A stretch of DNA of 48,580 nt from contig JAAWWF010000048.1 of NCBI GenBank assembly GCA_021404565.1, positions 1 through 48,580 on the forward strand. The letters are read 5' to 3'. Position 1 is the first letter of the stretch. Each line of letters begins with the position of its first letter. Made by a program: the position numbers and the translations under genes. The notes beneath the pieces are model-generated. The model saw only the letters and a program-made list of their open reading frames with translations. It had not been told where the DNA came from and made no database searches. The stretch comes from Roseivirga sp. (GTDB lineage: Bacteria; Bacteroidota; Bacteroidia; Cytophagales; Cyclobacteriaceae). Positions 9,104-17,862 of this stretch are shown here, in pieces.

Positions 9104-10035
9104 GCTGCGTGGCTTGTGGAAGTAGCAACATAACTTTGGCCTATAAAGCCAGGGATATTCATGAAAAGTCATTTACCCATTTCCGCTGCCAGTCCTGTAA
9201 TACTGTACAGATTGAACACTTTGACTCAGCGCTACTCGCCTATGCCTATGACACCGGCTATTACGGAGGCACTGACACGAAATTCAAATGGCCTTTTTCC
9301 ACCCTTTTTGATCTTGGTAAGAAGCTGGCTGCTAAGCATACAGCCACACTGATCAACGACTCAGAAACTGATATTCTGGACATTGGCTGTGGAAAGGGTG
9401 ATTTTCTGGAAAAACTTCATGGTCTGGGACACAGCAGGCTTTGGGGAAATGATATCGAAAAGCCTCAACAGCTACCCGCCTATATCCACTGGCTGCCCGG
9501 GAGTTTTCCTGATATTCAGGAGGTGGGTCAGCAGTTCGACCTGATTACGCTCACCCATGTTTTCGAACATTTACAGGAGCCCGTTAAGGTGATATCAAAG
9601 CTGAATGATTTGCTTAAACCTAACGGACGGATTTTGCTCAGCCAGCCCAATATTGACAGCTTACAAGCCGAAAAGTATCAGAACTTCTGGCTTCATCTTG
9701 ATCCTCCAAGGCATCTTCATTTAATCCCTCCGGCACAGCTTAAAAAGATGTTTGCTGAGGCAGGCTTCCAGCTGGAATCTGAAAAATATGACTCTCCACT
9801 CTACAACCCCTTTGGCTATTTGCAGAGCTGGCTCAACAAACGCATTACTCAACGCGATCTGCTTTATGAGTTCTTAAAAAAAGGTGGACGGATCAAAAAT
9901 CTGAAGGGGTTCTTTCAGCTGATCTTCTCTTTTCTATTTGCCGGACTGAGCTTTCCTTTTTACTTCCTTCTGGACAGATCTGAAAGCAAAAAAGGCAAAT
10001 CGGGCACCATGGAGCTGGTTTTCAGGAAGAAATAG
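9100..10035 (+). CDS. SAM-dependent methyltransferase with N-terminal zinc-ribbon
   Basis: This 311-residue protein starts with a CxxC...CxxC ribbon (Cys3, Cys6, Cys30, Cys33). A class I methyltransferase fold follows, with motif I DILDIGCGKGDF (91-102) and the later LITLTHVFEHL and LLKPNGRILLSQPN blocks typical of methyltransferase types 11/12. A hydrophobic stretch near the C-terminus (FSFLFAGLSFPFYFLL) suggests membrane contact. Enzymes of this kind in glycan loci methylate sugars or lipid-linked intermediates. It is the last gene of the + strand operon; the start is fixed by the ATGA overlap with the GT2 gene. Confidence 0.87.
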   Translation: MSCVACGSSNITLAYKARDIHEKSFTHFRCQSCNTVQIEHFDSALLAYAYDTGYYGGTDTKFKWPFSTLFDLGKKLAAKHTATLINDSETDILDIGCGKGDFLEKLHGLGHSRLWGNDIEKPQQLPAYIHWLPGSFPDIQEVGQQFDLITLTHVFEHLQEPVKVISKLNDLLKPNGRILLSQPNIDSLQAEKYQNFWLHLDPPRHLHLIPPAQLKKMFAEAGFQLESEKYDSPLYNPFGYLQSWLNKRITQRDLLYEFLKKGGRIKNLKGFFQLIFSFLFAGLSFPFYFLLDRSESKKGKSGTMELVFRKK

Positions 10036-10041
10036 ACTTGT

Positions 10042-10061
10042 CCATGGCCTTCGGTCTATGG
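10042..10061. other. Small UUCG-loop hairpin between convergent operons
   Basis: CCATGGCC pairs with GTCTATGG across a TTCG tetraloop, with one mismatch and one G-U pair, just after the methyltransferase stop. There is no T-tract, so it may be an RNA-stabilising 3' end rather than a classic terminator. The rest of 10036-10206 shows no other feature. Confidence 0.35.
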
Positions 10062-10206
10062 TCCGTAGCCAGCGATGGTGTCCTTTGTTTTACTACAAGT
10101 CAATTGCTTTTCCTGATCTCAATAACAGTTTTAAACTGAATAGAATGAAGGACACTGTCCGTTAAATGCCGGAACCAAACTAAGTCCACGGTCGGTTGAC
10201 CAACAA

Positions 10207-12120
10207 TTACTGATTGGCCAAACTGCGGTAATACTGCGCCTCTTCCTGCTGCCCCAGGTTCTGATAGCTAAGTGCTAAACCAGACAGGGCCTGCTTGTCA
10301 TTCGGGCTTAGGTTAATCACCTGTAGAAAGTAATCAATTGAGCCCTGATAATCTCCTGAAATAGCCAGAGCCGTACCATAATTCTTAAGATAATCAAGGT
10401 TATCAGGAGAGAGAGCCACCGCTCTTTTGAGGTAGTGAAGACTACTTGTTATATCTCCCAGGGCCTGCCCGTAGATGGTCCCCAACTGAAAGTGTAAAAT
10501 TCCGGAGCCGGGCATTTCCTGTAAAAAGTTGAGCCCGAAATTAAGCCTCTCCTGTGCCGGATGACGTTGATCGGAGACAATTACCTCTACATTTCTAACA
10601 GTATAAGAATCTCCTGGGTTTTGGTTAAAAACCTCTTTGTAAGCGTTAAGGGTTGCCATATTAACCCCATCCCGTTCCAGGTATGCCTGACCCAGCAGCC
10701 GGTAATTATTGAGCTCGGAGGGCAGCAGACGAATGCCTTTCTCCAGATACTCAATGGATTGATTGAGTAGTTCTGTTTTCTCCGGAGAGTTTGATAACGT
10801 AATAGCCCTTTCCATCAGCATCCCTCCTCCCGCCATCAGTCCTTTGATACTGTTGCCGGAGGTTTTTACATCCGTAGTAAAGAGCGTATAGTTGTCCTTC
10901 CAGGCAAAGCTGCGATTGATGGATAAGAGGGTGAAAGCGATCAGTGGAACCAGCGCTACTACCCAGCGTGCTTTTGCCGGCACTTTTCTCACAATCAACA
11001 AGCCCATCAGCAGAGCAAAGGCCAGCGAGGGTTCAAACATAAACCGTTCGTTCATGAAGATGCCTATGTTGAAAAACAGGTTGGATGAGATGGAAAAAGT
11101 AGCCGCATAAAAAATGATAAGGAAGGCATATGCCGAGCGTTTCTTAAAGCCCATAAAGGCTATCACCACCAGAAAAAGGTGAATGATCAGAGAAAGGATC
11201 ACCCGGATATCAGCGAATTCTCTGATAGCTATATGAAAGGGATAATAATCGTAGGTAAGTGGATGGGGCACCACCAAAAGCTTGAGATAAAGCAACCAGG
11301 TATAAATAGTGGTACCCAGCTTCTGACTCCCGGTGCTGTTCATATAGGGGTCGTTGAGAAGCGTTGTGCTCTCTACACTTTCGAAGCCTTGCAGGGCCCA
11401 TGATCTTAATGCAAACCAAAGTACGGCCGGCACTATCAGCGCAATTAAGACAGGAAGCGTTTCTTTGATGTGTTTCTCCTTGAAGAAATAATGGAGCAAG
11501 GGAATGATGGGTAAAAAGGTGATAGTATTTTCCTTAGCCAGCAGCCCTGCAAAGAAGAGTAAGCCCATCCATATCAGAGATAACCTGTCGCCTTTAAAAA
11601 ACCGGAAAGACATCAGTGTTGACCCAGCCACGGCCATCAGTCCAAGAATCTGATCTCTGCCCTTAATATTGGCCACTACTTCTACGTGCAGGGGGTGTAC
11701 CGCAAAAAAGAGCAGGCCCAGAAAAGCCACATTAAAAAACCAGTGTTTGGAGTCACGTAGCAAGGCTAGTGCGCGATAGAGCAGCAATAACAACAGGCCA
11801 TATAATACCACATTGAGTAAGTGACTCAGAGTTGGATTGAAACCGTAGAGCGCATATTCAATACTATAGGTGATGGGTGCCAGGGGACGGTATCGCCCAC
11901 CGGTAAGCAGGCTCTTTTGCTCTCCATAAAAGCCTACAAGCGACTCTTTGGTTAAATGATCCCAGATGCCGCCAAGGCCCTCTTTGGTAAAGGAATTGTC
12001 AGTGATATAAAGGGCATCGTCCAGGGCATAATCGAAGCTGAGCGTAGCACCATAAAGCAGGAAGGGTACTAGCAGCAGCACCACTTTCCTTATGAAATCT
12101 GCCCGCTTTTCTCCTGTCAT
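10207..12120 (-). CDS. TMTC-like GT-C membrane protein with C-terminal TPRs (copy C)
   Basis: This is the third paralogue in the window. I place the start at the ATG at 12120, giving 637 residues, because it forms an ATGA overlap with the stop of the upstream GT2 gene; a longer frame from 12153 would overlap that gene by 37 bp. It shows the same layout: acidic loop motif SFDYALDDALYITDNSF, about ten membrane segments, the loop HPLHVEVVANIKGRDQILG, and several TPRs near the C-terminus (for example NLDYLKNYGTALAISGDY). It faces the other glycosyl operon convergently, with its own DPM1-like partner immediately upstream. Confidence 0.8.
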   Translation of the reverse strand: MTGEKRADFIRKVVLLLVPFLLYGATLSFDYALDDALYITDNSFTKEGLGGIWDHLTKESLVGFYGEQKSLLTGGRYRPLAPITYSIEYALYGFNPTLSHLLNVVLYGLLLLLLYRALALLRDSKHWFFNVAFLGLLFFAVHPLHVEVVANIKGRDQILGLMAVAGSTLMSFRFFKGDRLSLIWMGLLFFAGLLAKENTITFLPIIPLLHYFFKEKHIKETLPVLIALIVPAVLWFALRSWALQGFESVESTTLLNDPYMNSTGSQKLGTTIYTWLLYLKLLVVPHPLTYDYYPFHIAIREFADIRVILSLIIHLFLVVIAFMGFKKRSAYAFLIIFYAATFSISSNLFFNIGIFMNERFMFEPSLAFALLMGLLIVRKVPAKARWVVALVPLIAFTLLSINRSFAWKDNYTLFTTDVKTSGNSIKGLMAGGGMLMERAITLSNSPEKTELLNQSIEYLEKGIRLLPSELNNYRLLGQAYLERDGVNMATLNAYKEVFNQNPGDSYTVRNVEVIVSDQRHPAQERLNFGLNFLQEMPGSGILHFQLGTIYGQALGDITSSLHYLKRAVALSPDNLDYLKNYGTALAISGDYQGSIDYFLQVINLSPNDKQALSGLALSYQNLGQQEEAQYYRSLANQ

Positions 12121-12842
12121 TTTCGAGCCCATATATTGTACTTCAAAACGCAATAAATAGCATAAACGCCATCACGCCAGTTGATCTTCTTCCCCTCTTC
12201 ATACGAACGACCATAATAGGAAATTCCGACTTCGTAGATGCGTACTCCCTTTATCCTGGAAAGCTTTGCCGTTAACTCCGGTTCTACTCCAAAGCCCCTT
12301 TCGCGCAACCTGATTCCCTCTAAATATTCCCTTCTGAATAGCTTATAGCAAACCTCCATGTCCGTAAGGTTGAGGTTGGTAAAGAGATTGGAAAGAAAGG
12401 TAAGAAAGCGATTGCCCATATAATGGTAAAAATAGAGGATGCGATGTGGCTGCCTGCCCACAAAACGCGAGCCATATACCACATCGGCAAAACCTTTATT
12501 AACAGGCTTCAGCAGTCTGACATACTCCTCGGGATCGTATTCCAGGTCGGCATCCTGAATCAGAATAAAATCACCCGTTGCTTCCTGAAATCCTCGGTTA
12601 AGGGCCGCACCCTTTCCCTGATTTTTAGATTGAGTAAAGCTTCTGATGGGCAAGTCAGGATGATCGGCAAGGTATGCTGCAATTCGCTCAGCTGTGTTAT
12701 CTGTAGAGCAGTCATCGACAATGATGATCTCTTTATTCCAATTTTCACCTACATCGGCCCTGATCACGCTTTCAAGAACACTGATGATATATTGCTCTTC
12801 ATTGTAGACCGGAATAACGACAGAGAGAAGTTGGTTTGACAC
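12117..12842 (-). CDS. DPM1-like polyprenol-phosphate glycosyltransferase (GT2)
   Basis: This 241-residue protein has classic DPM1/polyprenyl-phosphate-mannose synthase features: LSVVIPVYNEEQYI at the N-terminus, EIIIVDDCSTDNT, the QGKGAALNRGF turn, and the metal-binding IQDADLEYDPEEY. DVVYGSRFVG and ELTAKLSR follow. It lacks the C-terminal membrane segments of the GtrB type. Such enzymes transfer mannose or glucose from GDP- or UDP-sugar to polyprenyl phosphate, the donor used by GT-C transferases. The start is a GTG at 12842; no in-frame ATG lies just upstream. It is translationally coupled to the copy C TMTC-like gene, which supports a donor-synthase/transferase pair. Confidence 0.9.
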   Translation of the reverse strand: MSNQLLSVVIPVYNEEQYIISVLESVIRADVGENWNKEIIIVDDCSTDNTAERIAAYLADHPDLPIRSFTQSKNQGKGAALNRGFQEATGDFILIQDADLEYDPEEYVRLLKPVNKGFADVVYGSRFVGRQPHRILYFYHYMGNRFLTFLSNLFTNLNLTDMEVCYKLFRREYLEGIRLRERGFGVEPELTAKLSRIKGVRIYEVGISYYGRSYEEGKKINWRDGVYAIYCVLKYNIWARK

Positions 12843-12935
12843 AAAAAAATGTTATGGTTTGATCGTATTAATAAGAATGCCAAGATAAGGATTCTCTGCA
12901 ACTATCAGACGGCCCGCAAAAGCATAATCTAAATA

Positions 12936-12967
12936 TAAAAAAAGACCTCAGGGTACAGGAGGTTTTT
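12936..12967. terminator. Bidirectional-looking terminator hairpin
   Basis: A run of A, then GACCTC and GAGGTT around a 9-base loop, then a T run. A/T tracts flank both sides. It lies upstream of the 12842 GT2 gene and downstream of the M14 pair (minus direction), so it may insulate the two - strand units. Confidence 0.6.
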
Positions 12968-13014
12968 CCTTTCCCGGATCAATAAATTTCTTCCAAAACT
13001 TCAGGTCAATTCAT

Positions 13015-13046
13015 AAAAAAAGCTACCTCAGGTAGAGGCAGCTTTT
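13015..13046 (-). terminator. Terminator of the M14 pair
   Basis: AAAAAGCT-a-CCTC pairs with GAGG-c-AGCTTTT around a short loop. Read on the minus strand it ends in a T run, directly after the stop of the 13069-14814 gene. Confidence 0.75.
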
Positions 13047-13068
13047 CATATTTCTTAGCTCCAAATGA

Positions 13069-14814
13069 CTATCGGCTTACAACCCCACCTTTAGCACTAT
13101 CTACGGTAATGGTATACTTACCACGGCCACTGACAATCCAGCGAACCTTCACGATACTATTGCCGGGAATATTGTTGACCCGCAATTTAGCAGGTTCTGT
13201 TTTCTGCTCACGGGTTACGCCAAAGTCCTCATTGTCCACGATCATACCCGCCTGTACATTTACACCAGAGATACTGATATAATCAGGTCGTTCGATCTTA
13301 TACTTCAGGTCCTGACTGGCATGAGTAGGCATCAGACGGTCGTTTTTGATTACAGCCGTGATCTCCTTCAGTCCTCCCCCTAAATCTTTCTCTTTTACCT
13401 CACCAATACTCAGGTGTGGCATATGATAGGCATGATAGAGTGTGAAGGCCATATTTCTATGCAGCTCTTCTTCCAACATAAAACCAGGGGTGGCTCTGCC
13501 AAAGTTCTTTTTAAAACCTCCAATTTCGATCTCGCCATAGGTAGGATGTGAAAAAGGCTTCCAGGGCTCAAAAGCATCACCCATCAGCAGTTCCTCATCT
13601 ATTTGGTAAGACAGATCTCTGCCGCCTTCATTGTTCTTATAGTAAGCAAAGCGTGTAAAAATCTCATTGGAGAAGGTGTATACTCCTCTGCTACCATAAA
13701 ACCAATCCAGCTCACCTCCAAATACCGAATAGAGGTCTTTGTACACTGTCAGGTAACGATAGCCCGGCATAATTTTCTCACCCTTGCGACCAATCGCATC
13801 GTATATCCTGATATCTGCGCGGTTGTAGGTAGAAAGATCTTCTTCGGCACCAGGCCCTCTCAGAATCATGCCACCAGAATTATGGTAGCTCTGACCACCT
13901 GCTATATTTGGATGAGCCAGCACAAAATCAGCTACATTTCTGTTTTCAGGCACACTGAAAGGATACTTATACGCACCTCTCTGAATATAGTCCGGCTGCC
14001 ATTTCCAGCCCCAATCGCGGTTAGGATCATAGTAGCCATGGGGATCTTCATTTACTCTGCCATCACCATCGTTGTCAATTCCTTCCTGGCCCAGCATTTC
14101 ATAACGCTGTACATCAGCAGGCACATTATCATCCACACCTACGGTAATCATCTTTCGAGGATCCTGTGGATCAATGATCAGATTACCTGTGGCACTCTTT
14201 CTTCTCATCTGAGTGATGGAACCATTACCATCGATATCATCCGGTAAATCCTCATCCACCAGGCCATCGCGGTCATCGTCCAGCCCCATCATACCTGCTC
14301 GTGGAGAGCTACCGGTGTTCGGGGCCTTCATATAGTTGTTACGGGCATCAGGATTGATAGAAGGCATAATGTAGAAAATGCGCTCGTCCAGCATCTTAGT
14401 AATAAAATCTATGCTGCCATAGCTTTCGGTAAGATACCAGGCCGTATAGATAGAGATCTCACCTCCCTGAATTTCATTGGAGTGAATGTTACCATCTATA
14501 TAGAATCCAGGCTTACGATCAGCGTCTCCCTTTCCATAATTGGTGATCTGAAGCATGAACATGTCGCGCCCTTCATATGATTTACCAATTGATACCCGTC
14601 TCACCAGGTTAGGATGAGCATCTGCAATCTTTTTTGTGAGTGTATTCAGACCTTCAGCCGTATAATAGCGGTTAAAAGAAATCTGAACCTTCGGATTGTG
14701 CGGAGTACCCACCGCTCTGAATATCTCATCGGAACTTTGGGCCAACACCATAGCAGGCAGCATTAAACCTAATACCAGCGCAGCAGAAAATATGTTTTTG
14801 ATCATCGTTTTCAT
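13069..14814 (-). CDS. Secreted M14 zinc carboxypeptidase (intact)
   Basis: This 581-residue protein has a signal peptide (about residues 1-25, ending LAQ) and an M14 domain. Zinc ligands are HSNE (His111, Glu114) and His311 in QSYHNSGG. The catalytic Glu is Glu384 in TFSNEIF; NPDARNN and NRDW supply the substrate Arg residues. Two Asp-rich inserts (LDDDRDGLVDED at 178-189 with DIDGNGSI, and DNDGDGRVNED) resemble calcium-binding thrombospondin-3/dockerin loops and are unusual inside an M14 domain. A C-terminal beta domain follows. Its start lies 8 bp after the stop of the related gene 14823-16448. It probably trims exported peptides in the periplasm or medium. Confidence 0.9.
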   Translation of the reverse strand: MKTMIKNIFSAALVLGLMLPAMVLAQSSDEIFRAVGTPHNPKVQISFNRYYTAEGLNTLTKKIADAHPNLVRRVSIGKSYEGRDMFMLQITNYGKGDADRKPGFYIDGNIHSNEIQGGEISIYTAWYLTESYGSIDFITKMLDERIFYIMPSINPDARNNYMKAPNTGSSPRAGMMGLDDDRDGLVDEDLPDDIDGNGSITQMRRKSATGNLIIDPQDPRKMITVGVDDNVPADVQRYEMLGQEGIDNDGDGRVNEDPHGYYDPNRDWGWKWQPDYIQRGAYKYPFSVPENRNVADFVLAHPNIAGGQSYHNSGGMILRGPGAEEDLSTYNRADIRIYDAIGRKGEKIMPGYRYLTVYKDLYSVFGGELDWFYGSRGVYTFSNEIFTRFAYYKNNEGGRDLSYQIDEELLMGDAFEPWKPFSHPTYGEIEIGGFKKNFGRATPGFMLEEELHRNMAFTLYHAYHMPHLSIGEVKEKDLGGGLKEITAVIKNDRLMPTHASQDLKYKIERPDYISISGVNVQAGMIVDNEDFGVTREQKTEPAKLRVNNIPGNSIVKVRWIVSGRGKYTITVDSAKGGVVSR

Positions 14815-14822
14815 CAGTCTGT

Positions 14823-16448
14823 TTATTTAAGGTTTACACTTAATTTATCAGTACCCGTATGGGCTGCTCCGGCCTCGATTTCAACACTTCCCTTGCCTTT
14901 GATCAGCCAGGTGAGCGTTTGAGCACTATCTCCGCCAATACGGGGAATCAGCTGTATAGGGCGACCGGAAACTATTTCCTGACCACTGCCCAATTGAAGA
15001 GAGACCTTGATTCTTCTTAACCAGCGCGAACGCTGCCCCATCACCGAATGTGTAGGCAAGGTGCCCTCATTGTACAAATCAACTGTGACACGGGTAAGCC
15101 CCTTGCCTACTGGTTCTGTTTTCAGGTTGATAAGCTTCAGGCTCGACTGCATGGCAGCGAGATCCACGATGAACTCGGTATGCTTATCGGCCAGATCACC
15201 CAATACAGAAAGTGGTGGGTTGAGCATTTTGAATGGAGCAATCCCCCCTACTTCAACCTCCTGATCGGGAAAATCAGGATGATCCATGGTTTTCCAGTCT
15301 ACAAAGTAGTCCGATTGATTCTCCTGAGCCGCCCAGCGCAGAAAGTTGACTTCTGTATTTTTATCCTTATTAGGTTTCATGGTAGAATCACCTTTTACCG
15401 TTGGTGTCCACCAGCCAGGAGTACCGAAACTGAGCTTGCCAAAGTGGAAATACGCCCACTGGAAGAAATCTCCACCCTGAGCTCCGGAACGAGGAGCATT
15501 CTTTAAACCTACTTTTTTATTATAGGCATCGGATACCAGTTTGTTGAGGCTATCGTCACCTCTGAGAACACTGGTCACCACACGTTTGGAAGCACCTGCT
15601 CTGTTGTATTTCCAGGGACTGGCCAGGTTATTACCGGGGCCAAAAGTGAATATGCTATAGACATTCCATTTGGTATAGAGAATATCGAGCATGGCTCTGT
15701 GTTCCATCTCTGATACGGGATGTTCTCCCGATCCGGGTGTAAAGTATGGAAATGAGAAGGTCAGGTTTTTGTTGAAGTGAACACCACCTTCACCATCTTC
15801 GTTAAAGGCTCCGTCCTGATCATTGTCACGACCTTCGGTAAAAAGCTTGTAGCTACCTTTCTCCCCCTTGGAGCGATTGGCTTTGATCATCACCCGATCG
15901 TCAGCCGGATGCATCATCCAGTCACCCGTTGGGTCTTTTACCCGCATCATGGTAATGATACCATTGCCATCAAGGTCTTCAAAAGGATCTTCACCCATTC
16001 GACCATCACGATCATCATCAGTGGCTTTGGCATTGCCACTGCGCTCATATTTTAAAGAAGCAAAGTATTGCTCTGTTGCATCAGGGCTCATGTTTGGAAA
16101 CACATAAAATGTAGTCGATTCCAGTGCATTGGCATGATCTGACACCATTTTTTCAGCAAAACGGGTGGCCATTTCCACACCCAGCAGGTGCTTTCCTTCT
16201 ACCCCACCTACAATCACCATGGCAGGTTTGTTATCTACATCGCCTGTTCCCAGGGTTAACATCCATACATCCTTGCCGCCTGCAGTTTTGGTAATGGACT
16301 GAAGGTTGACATTGGCAGAGCTATTCGCCAGTGTTCTGAGTCTTTGTGCGAGTTGGCTCGCATTGTTGTAATCCTGTGCTATGGACTGGGTCACCATTCC
16401 TAAAAATGCCAGGCACAGACACAACCATCTCGTATATTGTCTTTTCAT
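14823..16448 (-). CDS. M14-like carboxypeptidase, catalytically degenerate (pseudoenzyme)
   Basis: This 541-residue paralogue and operon partner of the 13069-14814 product has a signal peptide (about 1-24, SIAQ) and the same fold, including the Asp-rich loops (TDDDRDGRMGED, GRDNDQDGAFNED). Alignment by eye shows that zinc motif HSNE became EGKH (Glu84, His87), so His and Glu are swapped. The third zinc His is replaced (TFGPGNN), the catalytic Glu is replaced by Pro344 in SFGTPGWW, and the Arg of NRDW is lost. It is therefore probably not a peptidase; it may bind substrates or partner the active enzyme. The frame is intact and long, which argues against simple decay. Confidence 0.85.
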   Translation of the reverse strand: MKRQYTRWLCLCLAFLGMVTQSIAQDYNNASQLAQRLRTLANSSANVNLQSITKTAGGKDVWMLTLGTGDVDNKPAMVIVGGVEGKHLLGVEMATRFAEKMVSDHANALESTTFYVFPNMSPDATEQYFASLKYERSGNAKATDDDRDGRMGEDPFEDLDGNGIITMMRVKDPTGDWMMHPADDRVMIKANRSKGEKGSYKLFTEGRDNDQDGAFNEDGEGGVHFNKNLTFSFPYFTPGSGEHPVSEMEHRAMLDILYTKWNVYSIFTFGPGNNLASPWKYNRAGASKRVVTSVLRGDDSLNKLVSDAYNKKVGLKNAPRSGAQGGDFFQWAYFHFGKLSFGTPGWWTPTVKGDSTMKPNKDKNTEVNFLRWAAQENQSDYFVDWKTMDHPDFPDQEVEVGGIAPFKMLNPPLSVLGDLADKHTEFIVDLAAMQSSLKLINLKTEPVGKGLTRVTVDLYNEGTLPTHSVMGQRSRWLRRIKVSLQLGSGQEIVSGRPIQLIPRIGGDSAQTLTWLIKGKGSVEIEAGAAHTGTDKLSVNLK

Positions 16449-16828
16449 ATATTTGGTTTTTGGCCAGTTTTTCTATCGTTCGATGATAACAAAAACTAAT
16501 CAGTTCACACTGATCTGATTGTTACGATGGTAACCGCCTTTTTGTGAATGGTGAAAGAGGCGGTTATGTGGTGAGTTAGAATAGCCATTGCGCTTTACTA
16601 TATTTGAGGGTCGTTATCCCCAGTTAAACCGTAAACTACCTGGATATTAATACTTACCTCTCTTACCTCTTTACTTTCTCTCGAAAATCGCCCTGAAAGA
16701 ATACACCGGTAAAATTGAAAGAGAGGTTATTGGCTTGTTTAAGAGAATAATTCAAGTTGTGGCTGCTCGAAACAAAAACAATAGAAAGCCTTTGAACGCC
16801 ATTAGCTTTACAAAAAAATTGACCTTCT
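16449..16828. other. 380-bp intergenic region
   Basis: No coding frame is convincing. A TATATTTG at 16598-16605 fits the Bacteroidota -7 box, but I see no good -33 partner. 16653-16680 holds two CTTACCTCT words, also seen in other intergenic regions of this window. It contains the promoters for the M14 pair (-) and the 16829 gene (+). Confidence 0.5.
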
Positions 16829-17275
16829 ATGCCCGATTATAAATTTCATGATAACCACCTTGGCCTGAGTGACGAAGGCATTCACCTGCTAAGAAATGGC
16901 TACAATTACAAAACGCTGGACTTTAAAGAAATTGGTCGTGTTGAAATCAAAAAAGGCAACGCCCTTAAAAACAGACTGGTGTTACTGATTATAGGCCTGG
17001 GAATGATAGGCTTCAGCATTTTCTTTGTCGTCCGGCTTATCAGTCTGTTTAACTCAGACGCATATTTCAGAATATCAATTCAGGAAATTCTCATTCCCCT
17101 CTTCCCCTTTTTGCTGGGAAGCTACTGCCTGTATGCCATTGCTAAAAAGGAAACAATACTAAAAATCAATGGCCCAAAGACGCAAAAATTCTCTCTCAGC
17201 AGCTTTGAAAAGAATGGCGAACTCGAATCCCTAAAAGCATACCTCAAGACCAAAACCACCGTACATACTTCGTAA
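16829..17275 (+). CDS. Small two-helix membrane protein, unknown function
   Basis: This 148-residue protein has a soluble N-terminus (about 1-48, including LSDEGIHLLRNGYNYKTLDF, which could be a PH-like strand set), membrane helices at about 50-74 and 87-105, and a soluble Lys-rich tail. I do not recognise the family. The ATG at 16829 is the only plausible start. It is a stand-alone gene between the divergent M14 pair and the two miniprotein genes. Confidence 0.65.
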   Translation: MPDYKFHDNHLGLSDEGIHLLRNGYNYKTLDFKEIGRVEIKKGNALKNRLVLLIIGLGMIGFSIFFVVRLISLFNSDAYFRISIQEILIPLFPFLLGSYCLYAIAKKETILKINGPKTQKFSLSSFEKNGELESLKAYLKTKTTVHTS

Positions 17276-17469
17276 AAACAGCGTGACTCAGATAGGTTCT
17301 GATTTGCAGAAGTCAGTCGATTCACTGTAAATCAACCACTTACCTCTGACTAACACATGTCAGCCTTCCCCGGATACGCTTATCAGTCCCCGGGGCCGTT
17401 CGCTCAGAAATCCCAACTCAGAGACCATATTGAGCGATTAACAGGATGTAACTCATAAATATTAAGGTC

Positions 17470-17763
17470 ATGTCTACATTTACTTCATCCGGTGCTTTCG
17501 CAACATTAACAGCTAACAATTCTCAACTGTACAGCAGAAACAACAGCGCTTTTGCCATCCACCAAAGAAACAACTTTATCAAAACCACGAGTCCGAAGGT
17601 TCAGATTCAGAAGCTCTCAAAAATGCAAAAAGAGCGCATTAAGAAAAAGATCAGGCTTTATACTTCCAGCGAGAAACGCGGAGTGTTGATCACCAGTGCG
17701 CTTACCTTAACGATTACTGCCGGACTGGTCCTCCTGGCAAGTCAGGCACTCACACTACTTTAG
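17470..17763 (+). CDS. Tail-anchored miniprotein, paralogue 1
   Basis: This 97-residue protein of unknown family has a Ser/Asn-rich N-terminus, a basic middle (KMQKERIKKKIRLYTSSEKR, about 51-70) and one C-terminal membrane helix (about 72-96) ending in LLASQALTLL, with almost nothing after it. It aligns along its whole length with the next gene's product (shared NNxFIK, YTxSxxR and GLVLLASQ). The conserved paralogue pair supports both as real genes. Confidence 0.7.
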   Translation: MSTFTSSGAFATLTANNSQLYSRNNSAFAIHQRNNFIKTTSPKVQIQKLSKMQKERIKKKIRLYTSSEKRGVLITSALTLTITAGLVLLASQALTLL

Positions 17764-17775
17764 TTGAAACCCAGG

Positions 17776-17809
17776 AAGCCGGGTTGTGGTGACCCGGTTA
17801 GTCTTTTTT
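17776..17809 (+). terminator. Terminator between the two miniprotein genes
   Basis: AGCCGGGT pairs with ACCCGGTT around a 7-base loop, followed by tagtctttttt. It lies 13 bp after the first miniprotein stop, so the two paralogues are probably separate transcripts or linked by read-through. Confidence 0.7.
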
Positions 17810-17862
17810 AACGATCAAAAGCTTAGGTCTATAAGTATTTACTCACAATAATCACATTAAAG

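Noticed and set aside
13603-14247. 214-codon open frame on the plus strand inside the intact M14 gene
   Set aside because: It is a shadow of the M14 frame; its composition is unlike a real protein, with no domain.
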